In this document: positions 11,780 to 22,809 of the stretch, one piece after another
Numbering within the stretch: position 1 is the stretch's first letter
Layout: every line of letters starts with the position of its first letter
Assembly (NCBI GenBank): GCA_902634405.1
Contig: CACPJY010000001.1
Span: forward strand, 62,001-126,000
Length of the DNA: 64,000 bases
Direction: 5' to 3'
Origin: an uncultured Synechococcaceae cyanobacterium
GTDB lineage: Bacteria > Cyanobacteriota > Cyanobacteriia > PCC-6307 > Cyanobiaceae
The notes under the pieces: model-generated
The model's database searches: none
Seen by the model: the letters and a program-made list of their open reading frames with translations, nothing else
What the model was told of the DNA's origin: nothing
Program-made: the position numbers and the translations under genes

Positions 11780-12805
11780 ATGCAAAGACCTGACCATGGT
11801 GACTTGGCGATGTCTAGGGGAACTTGGGTAAAATTAATCTGCGGGGCAAGCAATGAAGACCTTCCTGCGATTTCTGATCTATGTGCTTTATATGCCGCCG
11901 CCGGAGTTCACTGTATAGATGTCGCTGCCAATACTGCAGTTGTATTTGCAGCAAGAAAAGGGCTCGATTGGGTTGAAGCTATTTATGGGAAACGTCCCTG
12001 GCTAATGATCAGCATCAATGATGGCCAAGACGTTCATTTTCGCAAAGCATCATTTAACCAAAAACTTTGCCCTAAAGATTGCCATCGTCCATGTGAAAAA
12101 GTCTGCCCTACAAATGCAATATCGCAAAACAATGGCGTTCTCTCAAGCCTTTGTTATGGATGTGGGAGATGCTTAACAGCCTGTCCTATAGGAATCATTA
12201 ACGAAAAGAATCAACTCCTCAGCCTTCCAGATTTACCTAAACTGCTGAGCGAAATTAATCCTGACGCTATAGAAATCCATACTGGTCCAGGTCGAAGAGA
12301 AGCTTTCGAAGCAACAGTAGCAGCTATAACTCGCGCAAATATCCCTTTAAAACGTCTTGCAATTAGTTGCGGATTAGACAAACATATTGATGCGCAAGAT
12401 CTATCTAAAGAGCTTTGGGAGCGTCACGACTGCGTCAGAAATTATGGGCTAAAGCCTATCTGGCAGCTTGATGGTCGACCTATGAGTGGTGATTTAGGGA
12501 TTAGTACTTCAAAATTTGCAGTATCACTATGGCAAGAAATCCGCCCTCTTTCTCCTCCTGGACCTCTTCAACTAGCAGGCGGGACAAATGAAAACACCAT
12601 TCATCAACTGCCTCACACAAATGGACCGGCAGGGATTGCTTTTGGTGGGATGGCTAGAAAGATAGTGTCACCTTGGCTTCAGGAGGCAGCGCGTAAAAAA
12701 GTCAACCTTCGTGATTGGCCTAATGGTTGGTATGCAGCCTTAGAAAAAGCAACTGAACTGATTGAGCCATGGCTTACACGTAAACCAACTAAAAGCTTTT
12801 TATAA
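11780..12805 (+). CDS. ldpA: Light-dependent period protein LdpA-like Fe-S protein
   Basis: Two ferredoxin-type clusters (CPKDCHRPCEKVCP; CYGCGRCLTACP), LdpA-like overall sequence. Confidence 0.85.
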   Translation: MQRPDHGDLAMSRGTWVKLICGASNEDLPAISDLCALYAAAGVHCIDVAANTAVVFAARKGLDWVEAIYGKRPWLMISINDGQDVHFRKASFNQKLCPKDCHRPCEKVCPTNAISQNNGVLSSLCYGCGRCLTACPIGIINEKNQLLSLPDLPKLLSEINPDAIEIHTGPGRREAFEATVAAITRANIPLKRLAISCGLDKHIDAQDLSKELWERHDCVRNYGLKPIWQLDGRPMSGDLGISTSKFAVSLWQEIRPLSPPGPLQLAGGTNENTIHQLPHTNGPAGIAFGGMARKIVSPWLQEAARKKVNLRDWPNGWYAALEKATELIEPWLTRKPTKSFL

Positions 12806-12845
12806 CTTTATCTACCCATAACAATTTTAACCATAATTAACATAA

Positions 12846-14471
12846 ATGGACACCAAAAATATAACTGATGATTTAAATCACTTACTGGATATTTTACCAG
12901 TAAGTGTTCAAGAAGCCCTAGAGTTAGACAAGAATAAAAAAGATCTCATAGAAATTGTATTAGATCTAGGTCGAATTCCTGAAGCTCGTTATTCAAACAA
13001 AGTTGTTGAGTTGAAACATATAACTATTAGTAATAATGACCTTAAAGAAGTTATTACAAAGTTAGGTCAATTTGGTCAAGATAATCGTGCAGGTATTGAA
13101 CGAACCCTTCATAGAATAAGCGCAATAAGAAATCGAAAAGGTGACATCATCGGTCTTACCTGTCGTGTAGGGAGAGCAGTTTTTGGGACAGTCGCCTTAG
13201 TGCGAGATCTTCTTGACAGTGGACAATCACTACTTTTAATGGGGCGGCCAGGAATAGGAAAAACTACTGCCCTTAGAGAGATTGCAAGAGTTCTGGCTGA
13301 TGAACTAAACAAAAGAGTTGTCATTATCGACACAAGTAATGAAATTGCTGGCGATGGAGATATTCCTCACCCTGCAATTGGCCGGGCTCGAAGGATGCAG
13401 GTCGAACGTCCTGAAAATCAACACCAAGTAATGATCGAAGCAGTTGAAAATCATATGCCAGAAGTAATTATCATTGATGAGATAGGAACAGAACTAGAAG
13501 CTCTTGCAGCTAGGACAATTGCCGAGAGAGGCGTACAACTAATTGCCACAGCACATGGCAATAATCTTTTTAATTTAATAAAAAATCCAACCCTAAGTGA
13601 CCTTATTGGAGGTATTCAATCGGTAACACTTAGTGACGAAGAGGCAAGGAGAAGACGAACACAAAAAACAGTTCTAGAAAGAGCTGCAGACCCAACTTTT
13701 CCAACTGCAGTGGAAATGGAAAATCGTTATTTATGGTTAATCCACAAAGATGTTGCAAAAACAATAGATTTAATCCTTCGTGGACAAGCAACAAAGGCTC
13801 AAAAACGATCTTTAACTGAAGATGGTTCAGTCAAGCTGGTAGAAATATCTCCTACAAAAGAAAACACGGCAAAGGAAGATCGGCAAAAGCCTAAATTTTT
13901 GAAATTATCTAATTACGAAGCTAACAACAACTCAAGTGTCGTTAACGAATCAAAAATAACTGTCCCCACTAAATCTATAAGCATCGTTAGCTGTGGAATT
14001 ACGGAGCAACTTCTTGATGAAGCTATACGAAGGATCTCTTTTCCTGTTTTACGAGTTACTGAGCTCTATCAAGCTGATGTATTGATAGCTATGCGACAAA
14101 GCCTTAGTCATGAACCTGATTTAAGGAAAAAAGCTCATGAATCACAGATACCAATCCTCGTCATCAAATCAAACACCTTGCACCAGTTAGAACGAGCACT
14201 TCAAAGACTGATTACTAGAACTCACAAGCCATCTTTAGAAGCTCAAACTTCCAATTACATTCCTGACAACAAAGAAGACGCCATCGCGGCTCTAGAAGAA
14301 TGCAGATTGGCTGTTGAAAAAGTTGTAATACCTCACGGTCGTCCTGTAGAGCTTCTCCCTCGTGCCCCTAGAATCATTGAAATGCAGATTGATCTGGTCA
14401 ATAGATACCAGCTGAGGAGTGACATCTTTGGACATGCAGAGCAACAACGCCTACGTGTCTATCCCCCTTAA
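12846..14471 (+). CDS. Ycf45-like AAA ATPase with C-terminal R3H domain
   Basis: Walker A GRPGIGKTT, Walker B VIIIDEIGTE, SpoIIIAA-like core; C-terminal HGRPVELLPRAPR R3H-like region. Confidence 0.85.
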   Translation: MDTKNITDDLNHLLDILPVSVQEALELDKNKKDLIEIVLDLGRIPEARYSNKVVELKHITISNNDLKEVITKLGQFGQDNRAGIERTLHRISAIRNRKGDIIGLTCRVGRAVFGTVALVRDLLDSGQSLLLMGRPGIGKTTALREIARVLADELNKRVVIIDTSNEIAGDGDIPHPAIGRARRMQVERPENQHQVMIEAVENHMPEVIIIDEIGTELEALAARTIAERGVQLIATAHGNNLFNLIKNPTLSDLIGGIQSVTLSDEEARRRRTQKTVLERAADPTFPTAVEMENRYLWLIHKDVAKTIDLILRGQATKAQKRSLTEDGSVKLVEISPTKENTAKEDRQKPKFLKLSNYEANNNSSVVNESKITVPTKSISIVSCGITEQLLDEAIRRISFPVLRVTELYQADVLIAMRQSLSHEPDLRKKAHESQIPILVIKSNTLHQLERALQRLITRTHKPSLEAQTSNYIPDNKEDAIAALEECRLAVEKVVIPHGRPVELLPRAPRIIEMQIDLVNRYQLRSDIFGHAEQQRLRVYPP

Positions 14472-14574
14472 ACATGGCAAAACCTCTTAATGAGGCATTG
14501 ACTAAAATCACTCCAATATGTGTAACTATTTGAGAGGCATAGAAAACTCATTCTTTGGGTAATTTATGCATCAA

Positions 14575-14646
14575 TGGGCCGTCGCCAAGTGGTAAGGCAG
14601 CGGGTTTTGGTCTCGCCATTCCTAGGTTCGAATCCTAGCGGCCCAG
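14575..14646 (+). tRNA. trnQ: tRNA-Gln (TTG anticodon)
   Basis: Acceptor TGGGCCG/CGGCCCA, T-loop GGTTCGAATCC, anticodon loop TTTTGGT. Confidence 0.95.
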
Positions 14647-14662
14647 TTCTTACAAGCTTTTA

Positions 14663-15439
14663 GTGCCATCTAATCCCTTATTGGTCTTTGATTGTGATGG
14701 AGTCATTGTTGATGGGATGTACGAGTATTGGTCAAGCTCTCGCCAAGCCTGTATCGATCTCCTTGGGGCTGAAATCACAATTCCAACCTTGCCAAAAGAT
14801 GTTCCACAAGCCTTTCAAAAGCTAAGGCCCTGGGTTCATCAAGGCTGGGAAATGGTTGTTATAGCAGCAGAATTACTGCGTCATAAAAGTCCTCTTCTCT
14901 CAAAACATCCAAAGAATTTTTCAAGTAATTATTCAATCTATTGCCAACTCGCACTCCAAGCATGGAGCTGGGATTCAAATTCTGTACAAAAGGCTCTTGA
15001 TAACGTGCGTCGACAAGCTTTATTACAAGATAAAGCTGGCTGGCTGGCATTGCACCAACCGTTTCCTGAGGTGCTCCAACTTATCCAAAGCTTGAAGGGA
15101 CAAGGAATTGATTTTGCTGTTCTAACAACAAAATCAGCAGAATTCACGCAAGAGATTCTTGAGTCCTTACAAATCAAACCAAACCATCTTTTTGGCCATG
15201 AGTCAGGGAGTAAAGCCAAAATCCTTCTGGAATTAGCTCAAGAAAGGTCAATCCTGGGACTCATAGAAGACCGTAGGAAAACACTTGAAGAAATCAATTC
15301 CATTGCAGAACTCTCTGCTTTGCCATGCTATTTAGCTAGCTGGGGCTATCTCAAACCTGAAGACAAGAAAAATCTTCCACAAAAGATTTCCTTACTCAGA
15401 CCAGAAGAATTGTCCACCCCCTTGGCGAGCTGGCATTAA
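14663..15439 (+). CDS. HAD-superfamily hydrolase (GTG start)
   Basis: LVFDCDGVIVDG motif I; AVLTTKSAEF motif II; LIEDR motif IV. Confidence 0.8.
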   Translation: MPSNPLLVFDCDGVIVDGMYEYWSSSRQACIDLLGAEITIPTLPKDVPQAFQKLRPWVHQGWEMVVIAAELLRHKSPLLSKHPKNFSSNYSIYCQLALQAWSWDSNSVQKALDNVRRQALLQDKAGWLALHQPFPEVLQLIQSLKGQGIDFAVLTTKSAEFTQEILESLQIKPNHLFGHESGSKAKILLELAQERSILGLIEDRRKTLEEINSIAELSALPCYLASWGYLKPEDKKNLPQKISLLRPEELSTPLASWH

Positions 15440-15447
15440 TTCGTTAG

Positions 15448-15461
15448 CGTACGTCTGTACT
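15448..15461. promoter_or_regulatory. Putative LexA (SOS) box upstream of recA
   Basis: CGTACGTCTGTACT matches cyanobacterial LexA consensus RGTACNNNDGTWCB except the first base; 116 bp upstream of the recA ATG. Confidence 0.6.
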
Positions 15462-15576
15462 ATTTACCAAGCCTTGGGTGACGATAAATCCTCATCGAAT
15501 TTATCAATACTCCTTAGTGCATGAGATGCCACCAAAGGCACTAAAAGTCATCTTTTGATCTCTATTACCAATTGCC

Positions 15577-16713
15577 ATGTCAGTTGACGTCAAAACATCA
15601 GGAACAATCAATCCTCAAGCCCGCAACAGCGATGAAAAACCAGGAGAAAAAGATAAAGCCCTGAACTTAGTATTGGGCCAGATCGAAAGGAATTTCGGCA
15701 AAGGGTCGATTATGCGTCTCGGAGACGCGTCAAGGATGCGTGTGGAAACAATATCTACAGGGGCCCTCACTCTTGATCTAGCGCTCGGCGGAGGCTATCC
15801 GAAAGGTCGAGTAGTTGAAGTGTATGGTCCGGAAAGCTCTGGCAAAACAACTCTGACCCTACATGCCATAGCAGAAGTACAACGACGTGGTGGAGTTGCT
15901 GCTTTTGTTGATGCAGAGCACGCTCTCGATCCTGTCTACGCAGCATCCTTAGGTGTTGATATTGAAAACCTGTTGGTCTCCCAACCAGACACAGGAGAAA
16001 TGGCACTAGAAATTGTCGACCAACTAGTGAGGTCTGCAGCAGTAGACATAGTCGTAGTGGACTCAGTAGCTGCGCTAACTCCCAGATCTGAGATCGAAGG
16101 CGAAATGGGAGATCACGCAGTAGGAAGTCAAGCTCGACTAATGAGTCAAGCTATGAGAAAAATCACAGGGAACATAGGTAAATCAGGATGCACAGTGATT
16201 TTCCTCAACCAGTTACGTCTCAAAATAGGGATCACTTATGGCAATCCAGAAACAACTACAGGAGGGAATGCTCTGAAATTCTATGCATCTGTAAGGCTAG
16301 ACATTCGTCGTATTCAAACACTAAAACGAGGTACAGAAGAATACGGAATACGAGCGAAAGTAAAAGTGGCAAAAAACAAAATTGCTCCACCATTTCGTAT
16401 TGCGGAATTCGACATTCTGTTTGGCCGCGGAATAAGCACACTTGGCTGTTTACTGGATTTAGCTGAGGAAACTGGTGTAGTTACTCGTAAAGGTGCTTGG
16501 TATAGCTACGAAGGAGACAATATTGGTCAAGGACGTGACAATACAATTTCTTGGCTAGAACAGAATCCCAAAGCAGAAGAACAGATAGAAAGTCTGGTAC
16601 GAAAAAAACTAACGGAAGGTTCTGAAGTGACAGCTAATTCAATGAAACCACTAGCAGCAGCAGCTAGAACTGCTGCGAAAAGCAAAGCAACCGAAATTGC
16701 GGAAGCAGCTTAA
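15577..16713 (+). CDS. recA: Recombinase A
   Basis: [25 protein letters not shown], full-length RecA. Confidence 0.99.
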   Translation: MSVDVKTSGTINPQARNSDEKPGEKDKALNLVLGQIERNFGKGSIMRLGDASRMRVETISTGALTLDLALGGGYPKGRVVEVYGPESSGKTTLTLHAIAEVQRRGGVAAFVDAEHALDPVYAASLGVDIENLLVSQPDTGEMALEIVDQLVRSAAVDIVVVDSVAALTPRSEIEGEMGDHAVGSQARLMSQAMRKITGNIGKSGCTVIFLNQLRLKIGITYGNPETTTGGNALKFYASVRLDIRRIQTLKRGTEEYGIRAKVKVAKNKIAPPFRIAEFDILFGRGISTLGCLLDLAEETGVVTRKGAWYSYEGDNIGQGRDNTISWLEQNPKAEEQIESLVRKKLTEGSEVTANSMKPLAAAARTAAKSKATEIAEAA

Positions 16714-16739
16714 TAGATAAGGCAGCAGGTAAAAATCAC

Positions 16740-17012
16740 TTATATGGCATCAGCAGGAGTCCACCATCCTGCTGATGGGCCAACAAAGCGAACAACAATC
16801 CAAACTAGTAATAGAACAGCAATGCCAATCCAAGTGGCACGAGTTGTTATCGCATAAAACTGATTCTTTTGATTAACAGTGATTGGCAACCAAGAGACAA
16901 TACGTGGAGAGGTGTCTTGTGAAGACTTGCTCTTCTTCTTAGGGGGTAATCCTTGACTAGCGCGACGACGAGCTTCTCCCATGGGCTTAAGAAGGATTGG
17001 TACCTTGTTCAA
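16740..17012 (-). CDS. DUF2839-like small membrane protein
   Basis: MGEARRRASQGLPP N-terminus plus one TM segment; conserved cyanobacterial family as I recall it. Confidence 0.65.
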   Translation of the reverse strand: MNKVPILLKPMGEARRRASQGLPPKKKSKSSQDTSPRIVSWLPITVNQKNQFYAITTRATWIGIAVLLLVWIVVRFVGPSAGWWTPADAI

Positions 17013-17014
17013 GA

Positions 17015-17581
17015 TTAGTACTCTTCATAAGGTAAAAGGTGATGCAACGGAGTCCAAGGTTCCAAAATCTGCAAAATATCCTGACCCCAACTCCGTTTAT
17101 GCAACCTTCCATCCAAAATTGCCAGCCGGCTCTTGCTATCTCTAATGGGTTGAATGGCTAATACTAGAAATAACAATGCCTCTGGTAGTAAAAAATCGCG
17201 AAACCAATCACGACCCTGGGTTTTAATTGCAGATACCCTGGCAGCCGTCAAAGGGGATTGAAGGCTGGGGATCGGAATTAGGCCTATTAACAATTGATCA
17301 GGAATAGGTAATTGGTAATGATTTTTGATCCACCAAGAAAATGAACAACTAAGAACTCCATTCACTTCTGGCGCAGTAGTCTGAAAAGTAACTCGGCGAC
17401 CAAACTCTGCGGCTAACTCAGCAGTCAAAGTACGAAGCAATTGCTCATCATCCAAAAGCAAAACAGTTAATCCAGGGCGGCCAAGAATTAATCGACGAGA
17501 TTGCTGCAAAAGATGAGTGGAAAAATTTTCGGTATTAGGGAGTGGTTGCTTTGGGGGGGGCAAACAATTCGATTGGTTCAA
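17015..17581 (-). CDS. DinG-like helicase, C-terminal part (frame-shifted from upstream ORF)
   Basis: C-terminal DinG-like pattern WFRDFLLPEALLFLVLAIQPIRDSKSRLAILDGRL; overlaps upstream ORF at a C8 tract. Confidence 0.55.
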   Translation of the reverse strand: MNQSNCLPPPKQPLPNTENFSTHLLQQSRRLILGRPGLTVLLLDDEQLLRTLTAELAAEFGRRVTFQTTAPEVNGVLSCSFSWWIKNHYQLPIPDQLLIGLIPIPSLQSPLTAARVSAIKTQGRDWFRDFLLPEALLFLVLAIQPIRDSKSRLAILDGRLHKRSWGQDILQILEPWTPLHHLLPYEEY

Positions 17582-18470
17582 AAAAGTTTGGTTCAGTCAA
17601 AGAAACCTCAACATCAGCAATAAAAGATGCCGATTCAAGCTCAGATCTCAACAAACGATTATTGCCAGCAGATGATATAAACAGGATGGAATAATCTCGG
17701 AGACAAGTATTTAGCAATTGCAAAGGTTCAAGAGGACTAAATTTCCATTTCCAGTTCAACAGTTTGTGATCTAAATGGGCCCAACTAATCCATTGATCAG
17801 GTTGAATTAAATTTAATCCAGACCAAGGTTGAGGTGAATTAGATAATGCCCCAACCAATCTTTGTAAAAAAATTATCTCTTCACAATTGACCTTCACTAT
17901 TCCATCAGTACTAGTAGCTTTAGAAAATAACTGAAGATTAAGCTTTTCGTAGAAACTTATTAAAGATGACTCTAAAGAAGGATGGGCTCTTCTTAAGACT
18001 TCCCAATCTGAAGAAGTTATCTCAATGGACATTGAACTTCTTACTCGCCTACTAAAAACCTCTGCTTCAGGAACAATCAACTGCTTTGAATTTAGATACC
18101 CTTGTTGATGAGCCTGTATAAGCTCAGAAGTATCCATCAGCCAAACCTGTCCCATGGGAGGGGGTGTGCTTCCTTCCCAAAAAGGGAGATCAAAGCCTGC
18201 ATACTTAAGTCTTGGTAATTCCTTTTGAAAAAGGCGACTTCGCTGAGCCTTTGAAAGTATTAATACCGCAGAACTTGTATCTAAACAAAGCGGAATCAAC
18301 AAGCCAGGCCACCAAACATTTGGGCTCCAAGGCTCTAAATGAATCAGAGTATTATCTTTGCGTCGCAAGCTACGAGCAATTAGCCGGCTTAATGTCAGGT
18401 GATGAGGCCATGGGCAAGTTACCCCCTGCAAGAAAGTCTTAAGGTGATTGTGGGATTGAGCTTCCAACAT
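17535..18470 (-). CDS. DinG-like helicase, N-terminal part (frame breaks at C8 tract)
   Basis: Removing one C from the tract at 17553-17560 fuses this ORF in frame to 17015..17581. Confidence 0.5.
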   Translation of the reverse strand: MLEAQSHNHLKTFLQGVTCPWPHHLTLSRLIARSLRRKDNTLIHLEPWSPNVWWPGLLIPLCLDTSSAVLILSKAQRSRLFQKELPRLKYAGFDLPFWEGSTPPPMGQVWLMDTSELIQAHQQGYLNSKQLIVPEAEVFSRRVRSSMSIEITSSDWEVLRRAHPSLESSLISFYEKLNLQLFSKATSTDGIVKVNCEEIIFLQRLVGALSNSPQPWSGLNLIQPDQWISWAHLDHKLLNWKWKFSPLEPLQLLNTCLRDYSILFISSAGNNRLLRSELESASFIADVEVSLTEPNFFEPIELFAPPKATTP

Positions 18471-18529
18471 GCAAAGAGCCTATCTAGGACTCACCCATCC
18501 ATCTTGCTCAAGATGTTACCTAGGTTCAA

Positions 18530-19414
18530 ATGAATCAAAACAAACAACCTCCCAAACTAGTAGGAATTGTCGGATTGGGATTAATCGGTGGTTCCTTAGC
18601 ACTTGATCTACAGGACCGAGGTTGGAAAGTGCATGGACTAGTCCATCAACCAAAAACAGCTCAACGGGCTCTAGAAAGAGGAGTATCAAAAGTCATAAGC
18701 ACTAATCCAAATATCCTTTCTAAATGTGATCTAATTATCCTCGCTATTCCACTCGAGGAGATCCTCAATCCAGATCCAGAACTTATCAAAGCTTTACCTA
18801 AGAATGCTGTAATCACTGATGTTGGATCCGTAAAACAACCTGTGATGGAAGTTTGGCGTGAACTACACCCAAAATTTGTAGGGAGTCATCCAATGGCAGG
18901 AAACTCTTCATCAGGTGTTGAAGCCAGTATCAAAGGCCTGTTTAAAAACCGCCAATGGGTCTCAACTCCTGAGGAGAAAACAGATAAAAAAGCCTTGCAA
19001 TTAATCCGCGAGATGGCAATTTCATTAGGAAGTCACTGGCTAACAACAGATTCCAAAACACATGATCAAACCGTAGCTCTCATATCACATTTACCTGTAT
19101 TTGTAAGTGCAGCGTTATTGAAAACATTAAACATTGAAGAGGACGAAATTATCCAAGATTTAGCAAAACAAATTGCCTCCAGTGGATTTGAAGACACCTC
19201 TAGGGTGGGCGGAGGCAACCCTATTCTTGGCGCTTCCTTAGCATCAAACAACACAGAAAACATATTATTAGCATTAGCCCACTATCGATCTAACTTAGAA
19301 GAATTCGAAAAAACAATACGAGAAAGAAATTGGAGCAAATTAAAAGTCGAATTAGAGAAAACGAAAGAGCTGAAAGAAGATATAGCAGGTCTTAATAACA
19401 AACTAGTCAGCTAA
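18530..19414 (+). CDS. tyrA: Prephenate/arogenate dehydrogenase
   Basis: [16 protein letters not shown] Rossmann; [12 protein letters not shown] motif. Confidence 0.92.
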   Translation: MNQNKQPPKLVGIVGLGLIGGSLALDLQDRGWKVHGLVHQPKTAQRALERGVSKVISTNPNILSKCDLIILAIPLEEILNPDPELIKALPKNAVITDVGSVKQPVMEVWRELHPKFVGSHPMAGNSSSGVEASIKGLFKNRQWVSTPEEKTDKKALQLIREMAISLGSHWLTTDSKTHDQTVALISHLPVFVSAALLKTLNIEEDEIIQDLAKQIASSGFEDTSRVGGGNPILGASLASNNTENILLALAHYRSNLEEFEKTIRERNWSKLKVELEKTKELKEDIAGLNNKLVS

Positions 19415-20914
19415 ATCAAGAGGGCAGCCTCTTTGTCCTAACAATTGTCTACAAGCAATTAGAGCGGAATTGCTTACACCAGCAGTTCCCTCCCCTGGAT
19501 AGACAGAATCTCCACATAGCCATAATCCCCTAATCGGACTCCTACTAGCAAGCCCAAATGGTCCAAATCCTAAGGGTGTCTGACCTAATCCTCCTACGAT
19601 TCCCTGGGGGCGTCCGGTCCATTTAGCAAAACTCCTTGGCGTAGCAAATTCTTGATGAATCCAATTATCAACTGAACAATTCAACCAGTTTTCTAAAGCA
19701 CTCCTAATAGAAAACCAAGCAGACTTTTTTCGTTTTAAATAATCCTCTTCAGATAAATAACACCAATCTCCGGTCGGCGTAAATACACTGGCAATAACTG
19801 TTGCATCACCCTTCGGAGCCCTCCCATCACCTTCCTTACTAATTGAGACAAACAATGGGCCTGGATCTTCCAGGAATAATTGAAAATGAAGCGGGCAATT
19901 AGTAGGAAGACAACTTCTATTAAGGGCACCATAAAAAACAAATGCGCCAGTGGGTTGTTTCAAATGCTTTATTCTTTCGAAATAGGGTCTTGCAACACTC
20001 AACCCTGAAGGCATCAATGTTGGCAGTAATTGAGGTGGCAGTGTAAATATGACATCTTTAGCACTGAACTTCAAAAGCATCTTGTTTGAATTAAGTGCAT
20101 TCACCTCCCACAACTTAATGCTCTCATTAGTTGTTAACTTAATAACTCTATGACCCAAAAGAACTTTGCCTCCATACTTCCTAACAACCGAAAGCAAAAC
20201 ATTACTAAGTGTTTGCATAGAGCCATATAGATGCCATAACCCAAGTGGTTCCTGAGCCATTTGGAGAACAGTAGCTCCATATAAAGCAGACGTTCGTTCT
20301 GCTGGTTCTTGGGAATAAAGCTTTAGCTGAAGGTCAAGAAAACTCTTTAAGCGCAAGTCGTGATGGCAACCACATATTTTTAATACATCTGCTATCGAGA
20401 AAGGAATGAAAAGGGAAGAAGCAAAATTAGGTAGCCGTAAAGCCTTAAAAAGTTGCAATAAATCGGAAAGATTCCTGGGAGAAATTACAGGAAATCTATT
20501 AGAAAAAGCCCAATTAATTTTATGTAATCGAGAACAAAGTTGCCAAAACTTCCCAGTACCTGGAAATTGAAGTTGAATTTCTTCCTTCCATCTCTTGGGA
20601 TCATGCCACAAACTTATTGGAGAGGAACCATCTGCAAGATCTACTAAACAACCTGGATCTAAAAGTTCTGCAGTGGGTCTAGGAATACCTAAATGCCTAA
20701 ATAATCTTGAATGTATGCCATTTACTTCAAAACCCGCCACTTGTGTTGCCCCCACATCAAAAATATATTTACCCCGCTTAAAAGTCCCTGCACATCCTCC
20801 AGCTTGGTAATGCGCTTCCAAAAGAGTTACAGAAACCCCTTCTTTGGCAAGCAAAGCTGCTGCAGTAAGACCTGCAATGCCTCCACCTACAACTATTACA
20901 GATTCATCTGACAT
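19403..20914 (-). CDS. crtD: CrtD/CrtH-type carotenoid desaturase/isomerase (FAD)
   Basis: [20 protein letters not shown]-terminal [20 protein letters not shown]; CrtD rather than CrtH is inferred from neighbourhood. Confidence 0.7.
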   Translation of the reverse strand: MSDESVIVVGGGIAGLTAAALLAKEGVSVTLLEAHYQAGGCAGTFKRGKYIFDVGATQVAGFEVNGIHSRLFRHLGIPRPTAELLDPGCLVDLADGSSPISLWHDPKRWKEEIQLQFPGTGKFWQLCSRLHKINWAFSNRFPVISPRNLSDLLQLFKALRLPNFASSLFIPFSIADVLKICGCHHDLRLKSFLDLQLKLYSQEPAERTSALYGATVLQMAQEPLGLWHLYGSMQTLSNVLLSVVRKYGGKVLLGHRVIKLTTNESIKLWEVNALNSNKMLLKFSAKDVIFTLPPQLLPTLMPSGLSVARPYFERIKHLKQPTGAFVFYGALNRSCLPTNCPLHFQLFLEDPGPLFVSISKEGDGRAPKGDATVIASVFTPTGDWCYLSEEDYLKRKKSAWFSIRSALENWLNCSVDNWIHQEFATPRSFAKWTGRPQGIVGGLGQTPLGFGPFGLASRSPIRGLWLCGDSVYPGEGTAGVSNSALIACRQLLGQRGCPLDLAD

Positions 20915-20951
20915 AACCTAAAAAAGGCTCAACGGCAATATAAAAGAATTT

Positions 20952-21848
20952 ATGAACCCACTAATTGATGAAGCCCTTAAAGATTTAGAACAGCCACTAA
21001 GAGATCGCAAGGTAAACAATATCATTCCTTTATCAGTAAGCTCGAGTAGCCAATGTTGGGAAATTGAATTAGAAGCGGGAAAAAAATTATTTGGGAAAAC
21101 TGGTGAAGGCAATTCTATTCAAATGTTGGAATTTGAATGGAATGGGCTTTTAGCTCTAAGGAATTATATGAACTCAAAGTTTATTGATATCCCGAAACCG
21201 CTGGCATTCAAAAAAAACATATACGGAGCTGCATTATTAATGCCTTGGTTTGAATTTGGGAATGGATGTCAATCATTACTTGGGAAAGGACTGGCTGAGT
21301 TACATAAAGCATCAGCAGAACAAAGTCCTGACTGTTTTGGCTGGGAGGAAGAAGGATTTATCGGAGCAGGAGAGCAAAAAGGAGGATGGGAAACATCTTG
21401 GGGAGAATATTTTGTAAAGCTCCGTTTACTTCCCCAAATGCAGATTGCACAGAAGAAATGGAGGCTTGAGGTTCCTAATCAAGAATCTTTATTGTCTGCA
21501 TTGATTTGTTATTTAAGTAATCATAACCCTTCCCCTAGCTTGGTTCATGGGGACCTTTGGAGTGGAAATGCCTTTGTCAAAAAAGATGGCCGAGGACTAA
21601 TTTTAGATCCTGCAACATATTGGGCGGATAGAGAAGTAGACCTTGCAATGACAAAGCTTTTTGGAGGATTCTCAAAAGATTTCTACCAGTCATATCAAAA
21701 AACCTGGCCTACGCAGAGTTCTGCTAAAGAAAGGGAAGAGATATACAATCTCTATCACTTGCTAAATCATGCAAACCTCTTTGGAGGAGGGTATAAAAAC
21801 CAATGTATTAAAAGTATTATTAATATTTGGGGATTCCTCAAAAGCTAG
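20952..21848 (+). CDS. Fructosamine/ketosamine-3-kinase family protein
   Basis: LVHGDLWSGN catalytic loop, LDPATYWADREVDLAMT. Confidence 0.88.
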   Translation: MNPLIDEALKDLEQPLRDRKVNNIIPLSVSSSSQCWEIELEAGKKLFGKTGEGNSIQMLEFEWNGLLALRNYMNSKFIDIPKPLAFKKNIYGAALLMPWFEFGNGCQSLLGKGLAELHKASAEQSPDCFGWEEEGFIGAGEQKGGWETSWGEYFVKLRLLPQMQIAQKKWRLEVPNQESLLSALICYLSNHNPSPSLVHGDLWSGNAFVKKDGRGLILDPATYWADREVDLAMTKLFGGFSKDFYQSYQKTWPTQSSAKEREEIYNLYHLLNHANLFGGGYKNQCIKSIINIWGFLKS

Positions 21849-21864
21849 CCAACAACAAAAGAAT

Positions 21865-22245
21865 TTAACCTAAATATTCTTTTCTCAAATTCTGAACTCT
21901 CTCAAATACTGCTCCTCTCTTTTCACTAGTGGATAAATTCTCCCAGCTCCACTGACCAACCACAACAACACCCAACAGCTCTAGCAAACCTGGTAAGACT
22001 GGAAGTAAATTAATGGTATCAATTACTCCTTTAATAATTACTTGAGCGACTATTACCACTGTAATAATCCCTGCAGCCTTCCCATATTTACCCATCTGGC
22101 TCCAATCAACCTTGCCCAGGGTATCGTTTACGCTCGCCATTATTTGACTATAACGATCAGAAAAATTAATCCCATCGCCTTCCGGACTAGCTTTAGCAGC
22201 GGGATTTTCAAATTCTTCCTGAGGACTTACATCGCTCATGGACAC
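21865..22245 (-). CDS. CAAD-domain (CURT1-like) membrane protein
   Basis: Two hydrophobic segments and C-terminal amphipathic KRGAVFERVQNLRKEYLG. Confidence 0.75.
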   Translation of the reverse strand: MSMSDVSPQEEFENPAAKASPEGDGINFSDRYSQIMASVNDTLGKVDWSQMGKYGKAAGIITVVIVAQVIIKGVIDTINLLPVLPGLLELLGVVVVGQWSWENLSTSEKRGAVFERVQNLRKEYLG

Positions 22246-22292
22246 AACTTTAATTGCAATTATGACGGGATCTTATCGAATGAGGCTAAATA

Positions 22293-22793
22293 ATGCTAGG
22301 GCAAATCAAAATCAATCATGATTGCCTGATAGTTCTCAATCGCACGTTGCCTGCAGTAGCGCCTGAAGAAGGATGTGCATTAATCCTAGGTGAGCAAATG
22401 GATTGCCCTGGAAATAGCGGACATTTTTCCCAACATATTCACCATATCTGGCCATGCTGCAATGTCTGGGGAAACGAAGAATTAAATCTTTGGGGAGGAA
22501 GAAGAAGGCAACAAAAGTTTTTGAACCAAATTTCAAAAAAGAATCGTTTTCTAATAGACCCACGTGAACAGATCCACGCCCAGCGGTGGGGCAGAAAACA
22601 TGATTGGGATGTATTAGGCACTTGCCATTCTCATCCGAAAGGGAAGCCAGTTCCATCAAAAACAGATATTGAATTCGCAAATTCTGCTAGATTAATGCTA
22701 ATTCTATCTGATAAAAAAGAACTCCGAGCTTGGTGGATATGTAAAAAAGGCTCCTATACAGAAATCCAATTAGCAATCGTTAAAACCCATTAA
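22293..22793 (+). CDS. JAMM/MPN (Mov34) family metallopeptidase-like protein
   Basis: GTCHSHPKGKPVPSKTD JAMM motif with upstream Glu (APEEG). Confidence 0.85.
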   Translation: MLGQIKINHDCLIVLNRTLPAVAPEEGCALILGEQMDCPGNSGHFSQHIHHIWPCCNVWGNEELNLWGGRRRQQKFLNQISKKNRFLIDPREQIHAQRWGRKHDWDVLGTCHSHPKGKPVPSKTDIEFANSARLMLILSDKKELRAWWICKKGSYTEIQLAIVKTH

Positions 22794-22809
22794 ATGGCTT
22801 TATAAAATA

